A stretch of 64,000 nt of DNA from Beduinella massiliensis (GTDB lineage: Bacteria > Bacillota > Clostridia > Christensenellales > Aristaeellaceae), in contig NZ_LT963430.1 of assembly GCF_900199405.1 (NCBI RefSeq), forward strand, positions 2,511,605-2,575,604, written 5' to 3'. The stretch's first letter is position 1. Each line of letters opens with the position of its first letter. The translations under genes and the position numbers were made by a program. Of this stretch, positions 54,224 through 63,677 are shown in pieces. The notes beneath the pieces were generated by a model. The model saw only the letters and a program-made list of their open reading frames with translations. It had not been told where the DNA came from and made no database searches.

Positions 54224-55204
54224 ATGAACAAACGAGAACGTCTTCTCACAGTCCTGGATGGAAAATGCGCTGACCGCGTGCCGGCTTCCTTCTGGTTCCA
54301 CTTCGGCGGCGAAAACGCCGAGGGCGAGGCGTGCGTCAAGGCGCACCTCGATTACTATCGCGACGTGGATCTGGATTTCATCAAGATCATGTCCGACGGC
54401 CTGAACTATCCGCTGTCCGTCAAGATCGACTGCGCGGCGGACTGGAATCAGGTTAAGCCCCTGCCCCGTGATCACGCGTTCTTTACCGGGACGCTCGAAC
54501 GCTGCTGCCGCATAAACGAGGAGCTTAACGGCGAATGCTGCACGTTTTATAACATGTTTTCTCCCTTTAACATCGTCCGTGAGCGCGACGTCTTCACCGA
54601 GCACGCGCTCGCCGGCCGTACCTGGGACCAGACGGTCATGGCGCACCTGCGCGAGGACGAGGAAGCGCTCAAGCACGCGATGGACGTCATCGGCGAAGAT
54701 CTCGCCTATCTCGCGGAGCGCATCCTGCGCGAAACGGGCTGTGAAGGCATCTATCAAAGCGTTCAGGGGGCGGAGGTCGGCCGCATGAGCGCGGAAGAGT
54801 ATGCGCGCATCGTCGCTCCTTCCGAGCTCAAGATCATTCACGCCGCAAACGCCGTGCGAAGCCACAACATCCTGCACATGTGTTCCTGGGCCGGAAACCC
54901 CAACCACCTTTCATACTGGAAGGACTATCCGGTGCTCGTGAAGAATTGGGGAATCGGCATCGAGGGCCTTTCTCTCACGCAGGCGCAGGATTTCTTCCCC
55001 AAGGGAACCATCCTCCTCGGTGGCATGGACAACCGCAGGACGCATCCTCTTTTCGCCGGCACCAAAGAGGAAATTCAAGCCGCCGTGCGCGCCGTCCTCA
55101 AGGAAATGGAAGGCAAGCCGTTCATTCTGGGGGCGGACTGCACCGTACCGCCGGATACCGACCGCCAGCATCTGAAGTGGGTCATGGAAGCGTTGCGCGG
55201 CTGA
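54224..55204 (+). CDS. Uroporphyrinogen decarboxylase (URO-D) family protein
   Basis: A 326-residue URO-D-fold barrel beginning MNKRERLLTVLDGKCADRVPASFW. Such proteins in clostridia are mostly not heme enzymes but corrinoid-dependent methyltransferase relatives or proteins in sugar loci. Visible are AEVGRMSAEEYARIV, HNILHMCSWAGN (possible zinc ligands H and C) and GGMDNRRTHPLF. No heme genes are near, so heme biosynthesis is unlikely. ATG at 54224 after GCGAGG. It precedes the kinase gene by 118 bp. Confidence 0.8.
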   Translation: MNKRERLLTVLDGKCADRVPASFWFHFGGENAEGEACVKAHLDYYRDVDLDFIKIMSDGLNYPLSVKIDCAADWNQVKPLPRDHAFFTGTLERCCRINEELNGECCTFYNMFSPFNIVRERDVFTEHALAGRTWDQTVMAHLREDEEALKHAMDVIGEDLAYLAERILRETGCEGIYQSVQGAEVGRMSAEEYARIVAPSELKIIHAANAVRSHNILHMCSWAGNPNHLSYWKDYPVLVKNWGIGIEGLSLTQAQDFFPKGTILLGGMDNRRTHPLFAGTKEEIQAAVRAVLKEMEGKPFILGADCTVPPDTDRQHLKWVMEALRG

Positions 55205-55239
55205 GAAGCACCAGACTTCCCGCCAGCGCGCCATCTCCC

Positions 55240-55259
55240 TGCCGCCCTGTGGCGGCAGG
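55240..55259. repeat. Hairpin between UroD and kinase genes
   Basis: Perfect stem CTGCCGCC/GGCGGCAG with a 4-base loop and no T-run. It could stabilise the UroD message or attenuate read-through into the kinase gene. Confidence 0.45.
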
Positions 55260-55322
55260 CACGCGCTCTTCGGGACGGCAGCATTCGCTGACGTCCCATC
55301 TTTGATTTAAAGGAGCAACCGT

Positions 55323-57119
55323 ATGTCCGCACGCATCAGGCCCGTCTTCTTTTCCGTGCGCCACATGCTCATGCTGGCGTTCCTCTTTCTCATTCTCGTG
55401 CCCTATCTCATTACGAGCGTCTATTTTACCCTCAGCATGAGCTCGCAAATTCAGTACGAATCGGCCTCCACGCTTGCCGCGGACTCCAATACGATGCTTT
55501 ACAGCCTGGACACGCTCCTCAGCGAGACACAGCGGGTCGCCTACCTGCACCTGGTCGATCAGGATATCGCGCGCATCCTGCAAACGCCGCACCAGCAGTA
55601 CGATCTGGCCTATTATACGGATGAGCGCACCATGCAAAGCGCCATCAAGCATGCCACCAGCCTGAACACCAGCATGCTGGCGGTAACGTTCTATTCCTCC
55701 CTGGGCACGACCTATCAGGTCAACCACATCACGAACGTCCATCTCGTGGAGGAACAGAGCTGGTTTGACCTCGCCGCCCGTTCTGCGGACGGGTACTACG
55801 TCACGCCCGTACAGAAGGACGGCATGAGCCTGAGCGTCCTGCCCGTCGTCTACGCGCTGAACAATTCGCTGGACAACGCCTGCATCGGCTATGTCCGCAT
55901 CGACTATGATCTGAACAGGCACCTGTCCGGCGCGCTGCGTCAGCTCAGCGCAGGCGTATCCGTCGCGCTCTTTCAGGACGACACGCTGTTGCTCGACACC
56001 GGCGGACGCATTCAGGACCTTCAGTCGCTCGGCAGCGCCCTGGAACAGGCACGCCCGATTCGGGACGACGTGGTGCAGCTCGACCTCGGCGGCTGTACGT
56101 GCGCGCTGCGTTCGGGGTATCACGAGAACACGCGCATGCGTATCGTCGCCTATCAGCCCCTGCAGCTTCGCTCGCATCCCGCGATGCAGCGCATCGGTGC
56201 CTGCCTCGTCATTCTGGCCGTGATGCTCTGCATCGACCTGCTTTTCAGCTGGATGATCGCCCGGCAGATCGGCAGCTCGATCAACGAGCTCTCCTACGCC
56301 ATGGACAATGCTCAGCACGGGCAGAACGAGCTGCTGCCCGTCACGCAAAGCGCGCTCGTCAAGTCCGAGCTGGATCAGCTCCGCAGCAGCTATAATTCCA
56401 TGATCAACCGCATCACCGCGAGCGCCCAGCGGGAATACGAGGCGCGCGTCGAACAGAAAAACATCGCCATGCGCGTGCTGGAAAGCCAGATCAACCCCCA
56501 CTTTCTGTACAATTCCCTCAATCTCATCGCCTCCCTGGCCCAGCTCGCGCATCAGGAGACCCTGCGTTCCGTCGCCATCAGCCTGGCCGCGATGCTGCGC
56601 TATTCGATTAAGGGCGGCTCCATCGTCCGGCTCGAGGAAGAACTGATGCAGACCAAGCACTACATCAACATCATCAAGCTGCGATTCCCCGACCGCATCG
56701 TCATCCGGCAGAAGGTCGATCCCGACCTGCTCCCCTGCTACGTTCCCAAGCTGCTGCTGCAGCCGCTTCTTGAAAACGCCTGTAAATACGGCACGGAATC
56801 CGCGGCGCTGATGGTCGTCATCGAGATCACCGTGCGCGCGCAGGCGGACAACCTGCTGGTCATGGTCGCGGATAACGGCCCCGGCATTCCGGAGGACAAG
56901 CTGGCAGAGCTGCGCGAGCGCATCGCGCAATACAGCCCGGGCGATTCGAGCGCAAACGAGCAGGCGCGCTCGATCGGCCTTATGAACGTGCATGCGCGCG
57001 TACGCGCGCGCTACGGAGAGCCCTACGGCGTCACGATCGAAAGCTCCGGCCAGGGCTGCACGATCAGCATCCTCCTGCCCCGCACGACGGAGCTTTTAAG
57101 CGCTCAGCTCAAAATTTGA
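55323..57119 (+). CDS. YesM-type sensor histidine kinase
   Basis: A 598-residue kinase: membrane helix at 15-37, an outside dCache-like sensor of about 260 residues (to about 285), second helix at 295-318, HAMP region, and the His_kinase domain with H393 in SQINPHFLYNSLN. The ATPase part shows LLLQPLLENACKYG and VADNGPGIPED. ATG follows AAAGGAG. YesM kinases pair with YesN regulators in carbohydrate sensing; the YesN gene lies on the other side of the divergent region, so they form a two-component system of this locus. Confidence 0.93.
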   Translation: MSARIRPVFFSVRHMLMLAFLFLILVPYLITSVYFTLSMSSQIQYESASTLAADSNTMLYSLDTLLSETQRVAYLHLVDQDIARILQTPHQQYDLAYYTDERTMQSAIKHATSLNTSMLAVTFYSSLGTTYQVNHITNVHLVEEQSWFDLAARSADGYYVTPVQKDGMSLSVLPVVYALNNSLDNACIGYVRIDYDLNRHLSGALRQLSAGVSVALFQDDTLLLDTGGRIQDLQSLGSALEQARPIRDDVVQLDLGGCTCALRSGYHENTRMRIVAYQPLQLRSHPAMQRIGACLVILAVMLCIDLLFSWMIARQIGSSINELSYAMDNAQHGQNELLPVTQSALVKSELDQLRSSYNSMINRITASAQREYEARVEQKNIAMRVLESQINPHFLYNSLNLIASLAQLAHQETLRSVAISLAAMLRYSIKGGSIVRLEEELMQTKHYINIIKLRFPDRIVIRQKVDPDLLPCYVPKLLLQPLLENACKYGTESAALMVVIEITVRAQADNLLVMVADNGPGIPEDKLAELRERIAQYSPGDSSANEQARSIGLMNVHARVRARYGEPYGVTIESSGQGCTISILLPRTTELLSAQLKI

Positions 57120-57145
57120 GCCGCGCCCCCATGCTCAGCTTCCCC

Positions 57146-57174
57146 TTGAACCCCCACTGAACATGAGGTATAAT
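57146..57174 (+). promoter_or_regulatory. Promoter of the flotillin gene
   Basis: TTGAAC (57146-57151), 17-bp spacer, TATAAT (57169-57174). Confidence 0.78.
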
Positions 57175-57227
57175 CAATATGTAGCTTTCATATTTCTACA
57201 CAATATCAGTTTAAGGGGGCGCAGTCA

Positions 57228-58685
57228 ATGGAGGAAGCCTTTGGGGGATTCGTAACCTTTTTACAGAAGCCCGCCGCCGTCTGGTGGGCGGTCGGCGTCG
57301 TAGCGTTCATCGTCATTCTTTTTGTCGCCGGATATTTAAAGGCTCCGCCGGACATGGCGTTCGTCATCTCCGGCCTGGGCAAGAAGCGCATCCTGATCGG
57401 CAGGGCCGGGTGGCACATGCCCTTCTTCGAGCGCGTGGATAAGCTGTCCCTGCAGGTCATGCAGGTGGACGTCAAGACCAGCGAGGCCGTACCCACAAAC
57501 GAGTTCATCAACGTCATGGTCGACGGCGTGGCCAACATCAAAATATCCTCCGACCCCGCGCTGCTCGAACGGGCGGCTGAATCGCTGCTGGGCATGCGCT
57601 CCAACGAGCTCATCAGCCTCGTCACGCAGGTGCTGGAAGGCAACATGCGTGAAATCGTCGGCAGCGTCGGGCTCAAGGAAATGGTGCAGGACCGCCAGGG
57701 CGTCGCTAAGAAGATCACCGAAAACGTCGTGCCCGACATGTGCAAGCTGGGCATCGAGGTCGTCAACTTCAACATCCAGAATTTCCGCGACAACGCCGGC
57801 ACCATCGAAAACATGGGCATCGACAACGTCGAACAGATCCGAAAGAACGCCCAGATTGCGAAGGCGAATGCCCAGCGCGACATCGCCATCGCCGCGTCGC
57901 AGGCCGATCAGGAAGCAAACGCGGTCCGCGTCGATTCGGAAAAGAAGATCGCGGAGCAGAACGCCGCGCTGCTCGTGCAGCAGGCGGAAATGAAGGTGCT
58001 CGCCGACACGAAGAAAGCGGACGCCGACGCCGCCTATTCCATCCAGCAGGAAAGCCAGCGCAAGACCATCGAGATCACCCGTGCCAACGCTGACATCGCC
58101 CGCCGTGAAAAGGAAGCTGAGATGGCCGAAAAGGAGATTGCCATCAAGGAACTGAAGCTGGACGCCGAGGTGCGCAAGCAGGCCGACGCGATGAAGTATC
58201 AGGCGCAGCAGGAGGCTGAGTCCGATCTCATCCGCCGTCAGCGCGACGCGGACGCCAAGAAATACGAGGCCCTGATGGAGGCCGAGGCGCAGAAGGCGCA
58301 GGCGGACGCGGCCCGCTACGCGATGGAGCAGGAAGCGGAGGGCATCCGGGCGAAGGGGCTGGCGGAAGCGGAAGCCATCGAAAAGAAGGCGGAGGCCCAG
58401 CGTAAGATGGGCGAAGCCTCCGTGCTCGAGATGTACCTTTCCGCGCTGCCGGAGGTCGTCAAGAACGCGGCCGCGCCGCTGGCACAAACCGACAAAATCG
58501 TCATGTACGGCGAGGGGAACTCCACCAAGATGGTGAAGGACGTCATGGCTTCGAGCAGCCAGGTCGTAGAAGCGCTGAAGGAATCTACCGGTATCGACCT
58601 GCCAGGCCTGCTCGCAGGGTTTGCGGGCGGAAAGCTGGCCGCGTCGAGCGGCAAACCGTCCGACAAGGACGACAAAAACGTCTGA
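57228..58685 (+). CDS. floT: Flotillin (SPFH/Band 7 membrane scaffold protein)
   Basis: A 485-residue flotillin. An N-terminal membrane segment (about 18-40) precedes the SPFH domain (about 42-205) and a long Ala/Glu/Lys-rich coiled coil (about 205-400: EKEAEMAEKEIAIKELKLDA-type repeats, AEGIRAKGLAEAEAIEKKAE). The C-terminus has ALPEVVKNAAAPLAQTDKIVM. Flotillins organise functional membrane microdomains. In Bacillus the NfeD partner gene yuaF adjoins floT; none is found here. Monocistronic. Confidence 0.93.
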   Translation: MEEAFGGFVTFLQKPAAVWWAVGVVAFIVILFVAGYLKAPPDMAFVISGLGKKRILIGRAGWHMPFFERVDKLSLQVMQVDVKTSEAVPTNEFINVMVDGVANIKISSDPALLERAAESLLGMRSNELISLVTQVLEGNMREIVGSVGLKEMVQDRQGVAKKITENVVPDMCKLGIEVVNFNIQNFRDNAGTIENMGIDNVEQIRKNAQIAKANAQRDIAIAASQADQEANAVRVDSEKKIAEQNAALLVQQAEMKVLADTKKADADAAYSIQQESQRKTIEITRANADIARREKEAEMAEKEIAIKELKLDAEVRKQADAMKYQAQQEAESDLIRRQRDADAKKYEALMEAEAQKAQADAARYAMEQEAEGIRAKGLAEAEAIEKKAEAQRKMGEASVLEMYLSALPEVVKNAAAPLAQTDKIVMYGEGNSTKMVKDVMASSSQVVEALKESTGIDLPGLLAGFAGGKLAASSGKPSDKDDKNV

Positions 58686-58694
58686 CTTGAGCGT

Positions 58695-58729
58695 AAAAGG
58701 GCCGCCGCAGAAAATTCCTGCGGCGGCCC
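58695..58729. terminator. Bidirectional terminator, flotillin and isomerase genes
   Basis: Perfect 12-bp stem GGGCCGCCGCAG/CTGCGGCGGCCC, 7-base loop, AAAA on the left and TTT on the right. Confidence 0.85.
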
Positions 58730-58776
58730 TTTCGCGCGCTTGCGTCCTGAAAAACGATCGGCGTCAAGCGAAAACC

Positions 58777-59691
58777 TCAGATTACGAACTGCTCCATGTA
58801 GCGCTTGGAAAGCCGGAGCGAATCCAGCACCTTCTCCGGGGAGCCTTCAAAAGCCTTGTCCTCCACCTCGATGCAGGTGTACCCGTCATAACGGATGTCT
58901 GTGAGCGCGGAGACGTACCTTCCCCAGTCCACGTCCCCCAGCCCCGGCAGCTTCGGGCTCATGTAGTCAAGCGGATACGCCATCGTGCCGACCTGGTTCA
59001 GCTTGTCGGGATAGAGCTTGATGTCCTTGTAGTGCACGTGGAAAATCTTGTCCTTGAACTCGTAGATGGGCTTGATATAATCGATCATCTGCCAGACGAA
59101 GTGGGACGGGTCGTAGTTGATGCCCAGGTTCTTCGAGGGCAAAATTTCGAACACCTTGCGCCAAATCGCGGGCGTCGTCATCAGGTTCTGTCCACCCGGC
59201 CACTGGTCGGCGCCGAACAGCATCGGGCAATTTTCAATGGCAATGCGAACGCCCTGTTCTTCCGCCAGCGCAACGATAGGCGGCCAGACCTCGCGCACCA
59301 GCTCCAGGTTCTCCTCCACGGTCTTCGCCTGGTCGCGGCCGATGAACGTCGTAACCATGCCGACGCCCAGCCGCCTGCTGGCGACGATCACCTTTTTCAG
59401 GTGTTCCACCGCCACGGCGCGCTTTTCCAGATCGCCGTCCATCGTGTTGGGGTAGTAAGCCAGCGAAGAGATCTCGACCTTTTTCTTCGCGCAGTAATCC
59501 TTGATGTACGCGACGCGCGCGTCGTCCAATTCGTCCACGTTGATATGCGAAACGCCCGCATAGCGCCGCTCCGCCTTGCCGACCGGCCAGCACGCGACCT
59601 CTACGCACTGGAAGCCCAGGTCCGAGGCCGTATCGATCATCTCTTCAAACGTGCTCTGATCAAGAATGGCGCTGACAAATCCAAGTTTCAT
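58777..59691 (-). CDS. Sugar phosphate isomerase/epimerase (TIM barrel)
   Basis: A 304-residue xylose isomerase-like barrel beginning MKLGFVSAILDQSTFEEMID. Metal-ligand strands: RIAIENCPM (E near 150), GINYDPSHFVWQ (D near 196), FHVHYKDIKL (H near 222) and TCIEVEDKAFEG (E near 275). Relatives include inosose and keto-sugar isomerases/dehydratases. Not closely similar to the enzyme at 19168-20136. Own promoter and terminator. Confidence 0.87.
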   Translation of the reverse strand: MKLGFVSAILDQSTFEEMIDTASDLGFQCVEVACWPVGKAERRYAGVSHINVDELDDARVAYIKDYCAKKKVEISSLAYYPNTMDGDLEKRAVAVEHLKKVIVASRRLGVGMVTTFIGRDQAKTVEENLELVREVWPPIVALAEEQGVRIAIENCPMLFGADQWPGGQNLMTTPAIWRKVFEILPSKNLGINYDPSHFVWQMIDYIKPIYEFKDKIFHVHYKDIKLYPDKLNQVGTMAYPLDYMSPKLPGLGDVDWGRYVSALTDIRYDGYTCIEVEDKAFEGSPEKVLDSLRLSKRYMEQFVI

Positions 59692-59753
59692 GCTCTTTCC
59701 TCCCGTATTGATGGTCGCTTGCAGCGCGTACCTTCTTTCGCGCCGATACGTCC

Positions 59754-59782
59754 ATTATACGCAAAAACGGCATCTCTGGCAA
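59754..59782 (-). promoter_or_regulatory. Promoter of the second isomerase gene
   Basis: Minus strand TTGCCA (59777-59782), 17-bp spacer, TATAAT (59754-59759). Confidence 0.75.
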
Positions 59783-59903
59783 GACGCGCCAGCATCTCCG
59801 CTTTTCCATTGACCCCGGGGACGTTTCACACTCCGTTCACATTTCGCACCCCGAAAAGTGCTTTAATAGAGGATAAATCAGATTTGCCATAGGAGGAATG
59901 ATT

Positions 59904-60317
59904 ATGTCGCTTTGGGAAAAAATAAAGGCTGGTTTTCGCAGCTTCATGACCGGGCGCAACGGCCCCGATCAGCTTTCGCTCGCGCTTATCTGGGCGGGCC
60001 TGATTCTGTACCTGCTGGATGCCTTTACGCATACGGGCATTTTCTCGCTGCTCGGCATGGCGGCGTACGTCTACGCGATCTTCCGTCTGTTCTCCAGAAA
60101 TGTTGAAAAGCGCCGGTCAGAAAACGCGCGCTATGTGCAAAAAACAGGAGAAATCAAGCTGCAATTCCGTCAGGCGCGCGTGCGCTTTCAAAAGCGCAAG
60201 GAGTTTAAGTACTTCAAATGTCCGAAGTGCAAAGCCATCCTGCGCCTGCCTCGCGGCGTCGGCGAGGTCACGGTCACCTGCGGGAAATGCCACCACGCCT
60301 TTACGGAAAAGGCCTGA
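59904..60317 (+). CDS. Membrane protein with C-terminal zinc ribbon
   Basis: A 137-residue protein with two membrane helices (about 25-42 and 47-63), a basic cytoplasmic stretch (67-100) and a zinc ribbon CPKC near 105-108 and CGKC near 126-129. Similar small proteins are common in clostridia; function is not known. AGGAGG lies eight bases before the ATG. It precedes the CotH gene by 90 bp and may be co-transcribed. Confidence 0.8.
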   Translation: MSLWEKIKAGFRSFMTGRNGPDQLSLALIWAGLILYLLDAFTHTGIFSLLGMAAYVYAIFRLFSRNVEKRRSENARYVQKTGEIKLQFRQARVRFQKRKEFKYFKCPKCKAILRLPRGVGEVTVTCGKCHHAFTEKA

Positions 60318-60407
60318 TCTATTCGCATAGATGGGAAGGGGAAGCATACCATTTTGTGTACCTTCTCCCGGCAAACGCCGGGGAGATCCGCAAAGGAGGC
60401 TTCCAGG

Positions 60408-62051
60408 ATGTCTAAATATCAAAAAGTGTTTTTTTTGATGGCGGTCGCGCTGATGCTGCTGCCCGCGCTCGCACTTTCGGAGTCCCTCTCGCTCGCGCAG
60501 GAGGAGTCCGGTGTCCGAATCGATGGGTACAAACGCGGGGACGGCTACTACCTGTTTCTGCCCGCCGGTCTGTCCGCCGAGGAGATGACCGTAGCTTTCG
60601 ACGGGGAAGGGGATCTTTCGCTGGACGGAAAGCCGCTCTCGCCCGGGGATCGCGCGGCGGGCTTCACGGAGGGTGAACACACGCTCTCCTCCGGAAAGCA
60701 CACCTACCGCATCAACGTCATGCGCTCCGCCAAGATTCCCGCGCTCTTTATCGATACGCAGTCCGGCAGTCTTAATCACATCCACGCCAAGAAGGGAAAC
60801 AGCGAACCGGGCACAATGACCTTCTTCTCCGCCGAGGGAGAAATTCTATACGGCGGCGCGCTCGACCATGTCAAGTCGCGCGGCAACGCGTCCTTCAACT
60901 TTGAAAAAAAATCGTACCAGATAAAGCTGGCGCACGCCGCGCCGCTGTGCGGGCCGGACAGCGCAAAGCGGTGGATTCTGATCGGCAATCCGCGCGACAA
61001 ATCCCTGCTGCGAAACAGAATCACCCTCGACATGGCGCGCGCCGCAGGCATAATCAGCACCCCGGAATGCGCGTCCGTCGATCTGTACGTCAATGGGGAA
61101 TACCTGGGCAATTACCTTCTCACCGAAAAGGTAGAGATCAATGAAGGGCGCGTCGACATCGCCGATCTGGAAAAGGCTACCGAGGAACTCAATGACGGCG
61201 ACCTCTCCATATATGACCGCGTCGGTTCCAGAGAGCGTTCAGACGGAACCGGCAAGGCCTACGCCATTCCCAACGATCCGCAGGACATCACGGGAGGCTA
61301 CCTTCTGGAATACGAAGCCTATGCCGCCCGCTACGCGCAGGAACCCAGCGCATACGGTACGAAGAAAGGGGCGACCGTCGTCGTCAAAAGTCCCGAATAC
61401 GCGTCCGAAGCGCAGATGGCGTACATCTCAAGTCTGATTCAAAGCTTTGAAAACGCCATCTACGCTCAGGACGGCGTGGACCCGGACACCGGACGGCACT
61501 ACACACAAATCGCGGATCTAGGCTCTCTGGTGCGAAAGTACCTGATCGAGGAAATCTCCAAAAACTACGATGGAAACACCTCCAGCCAGTTCTTTTACAA
61601 GCCCGCCGACAGCGAAAGCACCCTGCTTTATGCCGGCCCTGCGTGGGATTACGACAGCGCGTATGGCGCCTATGCGCGCGAGGCGGGCATGAGCGTGCTG
61701 AAGCCCACGGGGCTCTACGTCGCCGCCTCCAGTCAGAAGAAGCATTGGTGGCCCGCGCTCTATAAGCAGGAGGACTTTCATCAGGAGACCGTCCGCGTCT
61801 ATCAGGAGACCTTCTCTCCATTGATCGCCGGACTGCTCGGCGAAGCCGACGGCGAGGGACTGCGTTCGCTTGCGGATTACCGCGACGAGATCGCCGCCTC
61901 TGCCGCCATGAACTTCGTTCGCTGGCCGTTCTCCACAGAATCCAGCAAGGGCGTAAAATTATCTTCCACCTTTGAAGGAAACGTCTCCATTTTGGAAGAA
62001 TTCATCCGCGAACGCCGCGATTTTCTGAACGGCGAGTGGCCCGACGCATAA
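60408..62051 (+). CDS. CotH-family protein kinase, secreted
   Basis: A 547-residue protein with signal peptide (MSKYQKVFFLMAVALMLLPA, cleavage near ALS), a small beta domain (about 25-115) and a CotH kinase-like domain (about 120-530): RGNASFNFEKKSYQIKL (the R-G-N-x-S/T-KK-Y-KL motif), NPRDKSLLRNRI, YLGNYLLTEKVEINEGRVDI and WDYDSAYG near 425. CotH phosphorylates coat proteins in Bacillus; signal-bearing clostridial homologues may act on surface proteins instead. ATG 60408 follows AAAGGAGG. Confidence 0.88.
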   Translation: MSKYQKVFFLMAVALMLLPALALSESLSLAQEESGVRIDGYKRGDGYYLFLPAGLSAEEMTVAFDGEGDLSLDGKPLSPGDRAAGFTEGEHTLSSGKHTYRINVMRSAKIPALFIDTQSGSLNHIHAKKGNSEPGTMTFFSAEGEILYGGALDHVKSRGNASFNFEKKSYQIKLAHAAPLCGPDSAKRWILIGNPRDKSLLRNRITLDMARAAGIISTPECASVDLYVNGEYLGNYLLTEKVEINEGRVDIADLEKATEELNDGDLSIYDRVGSRERSDGTGKAYAIPNDPQDITGGYLLEYEAYAARYAQEPSAYGTKKGATVVVKSPEYASEAQMAYISSLIQSFENAIYAQDGVDPDTGRHYTQIADLGSLVRKYLIEEISKNYDGNTSSQFFYKPADSESTLLYAGPAWDYDSAYGAYAREAGMSVLKPTGLYVAASSQKKHWWPALYKQEDFHQETVRVYQETFSPLIAGLLGEADGEGLRSLADYRDEIAASAAMNFVRWPFSTESSKGVKLSSTFEGNVSILEEFIRERRDFLNGEWPDA

Positions 62052-62053
62052 GC

Positions 62054-62095
62054 AAAAGGCCGGCCCCCGAAGCGCATTCGGAGGCCGGCCTTCTT
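62054..62095. terminator. Bidirectional terminator after cotH
   Basis: Ten-bp stem AAGGCCGGCC/GGCCGGCCTT with an inner CCGAA/TTCGG stem and A/T-rich flanks. Confidence 0.85.
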
Positions 62096-62103
62096 TTGTT
62101 TCT

Positions 62104-63618
62104 TTATTCCGCCTGCATCAGCGTCGTCAACGCTTCCTGCGGAATCAGGCTCATGAATTGATACATCGCCTGCATGACGCCCGCCTGCAGCTCATTTTCA
62201 AGCTGCGTCATCTCGCCGTTCGTCAGACCGACGACGTTCACGCGCTCATACCCGCTCACATCGAGTGCAACGTACGCCTGTGAATACAGGTCGAGGTTCA
62301 GCGTCACGTCCAGCAGGTCGCTGACGGAAAGATTGACGGAGGACTGACTGTAAACGTCCTCTCCTTCTACCCACGTGCCGCTCACGCCGCGCCCTTGAAG
62401 GGCATAGGCCATCTGCGAATTACCAGCCTTGTCGGCAAGCGATACGTTCGCCTGCACGTTGCCAGCCAGATAATCGATCTCGTCCTCCTGATAGGCGTCG
62501 CTCTGCGCCGCAATCGTGAACGACGCCACCTCGTCGTACTTGTTGCCGACGAGCAGATTCAGGTCGAGCTTATTCGTGCGCCCCGTATCCAGCAGATTTC
62601 CCAGTTCGACCGCCAGCGTCCCATCCACGCTGCCCTTTCCCTCCGGCAGGGTCATATGTCCCTGCGCGGTATGGCGGACGCTCTCGTCCAGCGTCTTGCG
62701 GCTGTAGGAGAGCGTTCCCACGTCAAACGGGAAGCCTTTCCACATCGCGGGCATCGTGCCGTCAAAGCCGACCGTCTCGTAATCGTCGCCGTAGGAGACG
62801 ACAAATTCCGTCGCGCCTTCGTTGGGCTCCAGCGCCGCAATCGCCAGGCAGACCGCCTTGCCCGCCTCAAAGACGCTCTCCGGCGTCGCGCCCTGCTCCT
62901 TAAAAGCGTTTACGATATACTCCTGCAATTCCGCGTCCTCATAAAAGGTATCCGCGAGCGAGCGGATCAGCTTGCGGAAGTCGTCGTTGCGCACGCGGGC
63001 GTGCATCTGCGTCGCCACGCCATCGCGCGTCTCCGTCTCGTCGATGTAATCGTCGGTGTACTGGTACAGGTCTTCATGCTCGTACTGCACCTCGGACACC
63101 CAGTTCGCAACCTTGTAAAAATAGGTCACGTAGTCGTTGATCAGCATTTCCTGCAAATCCATCATCTCAGGGCTGGTCAGGTTGACTCCGTTCAGGGTCG
63201 CGCTGCTCGCCTTCTCAAACTCTTCCAGCGTGGTCACGAACGTCTTTCCGGGCACGAGGCTCGTCGAAAGCTCGATGTCGCTTTCCGTCACGCACAGCAG
63301 CGCGTCCACAACTGTCTGATCCTGCATCTGCAAAGAAAAATAGAACGTCGCGCCGCCATCTGTCTGTGCAGCGGTAACGTATAGTTTCAATGCGCTGGCG
63401 ATCTGCGAAATCGCCTCCATCTGCTCCGCCGCAAGGTCCGGCAGCGCGTCGACGCTCAATCCCAGACCCGCGACGATCTCGCGGCCATTCGCATAACCTT
63501 CAGGAATCAGCGTCTTCATCAGCGTGCCCGGCTCGGCGGCCTCTTCGGCCATCCCCCCCATGGGCAGGGCCATTACCAGCAGCGCCAGCAAGAGCGCCAG
63601 CAGCTTGTTTTTTTGCAT
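62104..63618 (-). CDS. Secreted protein of unknown function
   Basis: A 504-residue protein with a signal peptide (MQKNKLLALLLALLVMALPM, cleavage near GMA-EE). The mature part is acidic and mainly beta-rich, with long stretches of alternating polar and hydrophobic residues (VDGTLAVELGNLL, LDLNLLVGNKYDEVASFTI), suggesting a repetitive beta sheet as in LolA/LppX-like lipid carriers; that is only a fold impression. Only one cysteine pair candidate. ATG 63618 follows GGAGG by eight bases. The next gene upstream ends 59 bp away, so they may form an operon. Confidence 0.75.
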   Translation of the reverse strand: MQKNKLLALLLALLVMALPMGGMAEEAAEPGTLMKTLIPEGYANGREIVAGLGLSVDALPDLAAEQMEAISQIASALKLYVTAAQTDGGATFYFSLQMQDQTVVDALLCVTESDIELSTSLVPGKTFVTTLEEFEKASSATLNGVNLTSPEMMDLQEMLINDYVTYFYKVANWVSEVQYEHEDLYQYTDDYIDETETRDGVATQMHARVRNDDFRKLIRSLADTFYEDAELQEYIVNAFKEQGATPESVFEAGKAVCLAIAALEPNEGATEFVVSYGDDYETVGFDGTMPAMWKGFPFDVGTLSYSRKTLDESVRHTAQGHMTLPEGKGSVDGTLAVELGNLLDTGRTNKLDLNLLVGNKYDEVASFTIAAQSDAYQEDEIDYLAGNVQANVSLADKAGNSQMAYALQGRGVSGTWVEGEDVYSQSSVNLSVSDLLDVTLNLDLYSQAYVALDVSGYERVNVVGLTNGEMTQLENELQAGVMQAMYQFMSLIPQEALTTLMQAE

Positions 63619-63677
63619 TACACAGTCCTCCAATCCATGTTTTCAACAGTATAGCGCATTTAAAATCAAAACGCAAT

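Noticed and set aside
54224-55204. Heme biosynthesis HemE
   Set aside because: The neighbourhood is a sugar-sensing locus without other heme genes, and the family is broad.
55240-55259. Intrinsic terminator after the UroD gene
   Set aside because: The stem is perfect but no T-run follows on either strand.
55182-56993. Open frame of about 600 codons antisense to the YesM-type kinase
   Set aside because: No family features; the kinase on the other strand is unambiguous.
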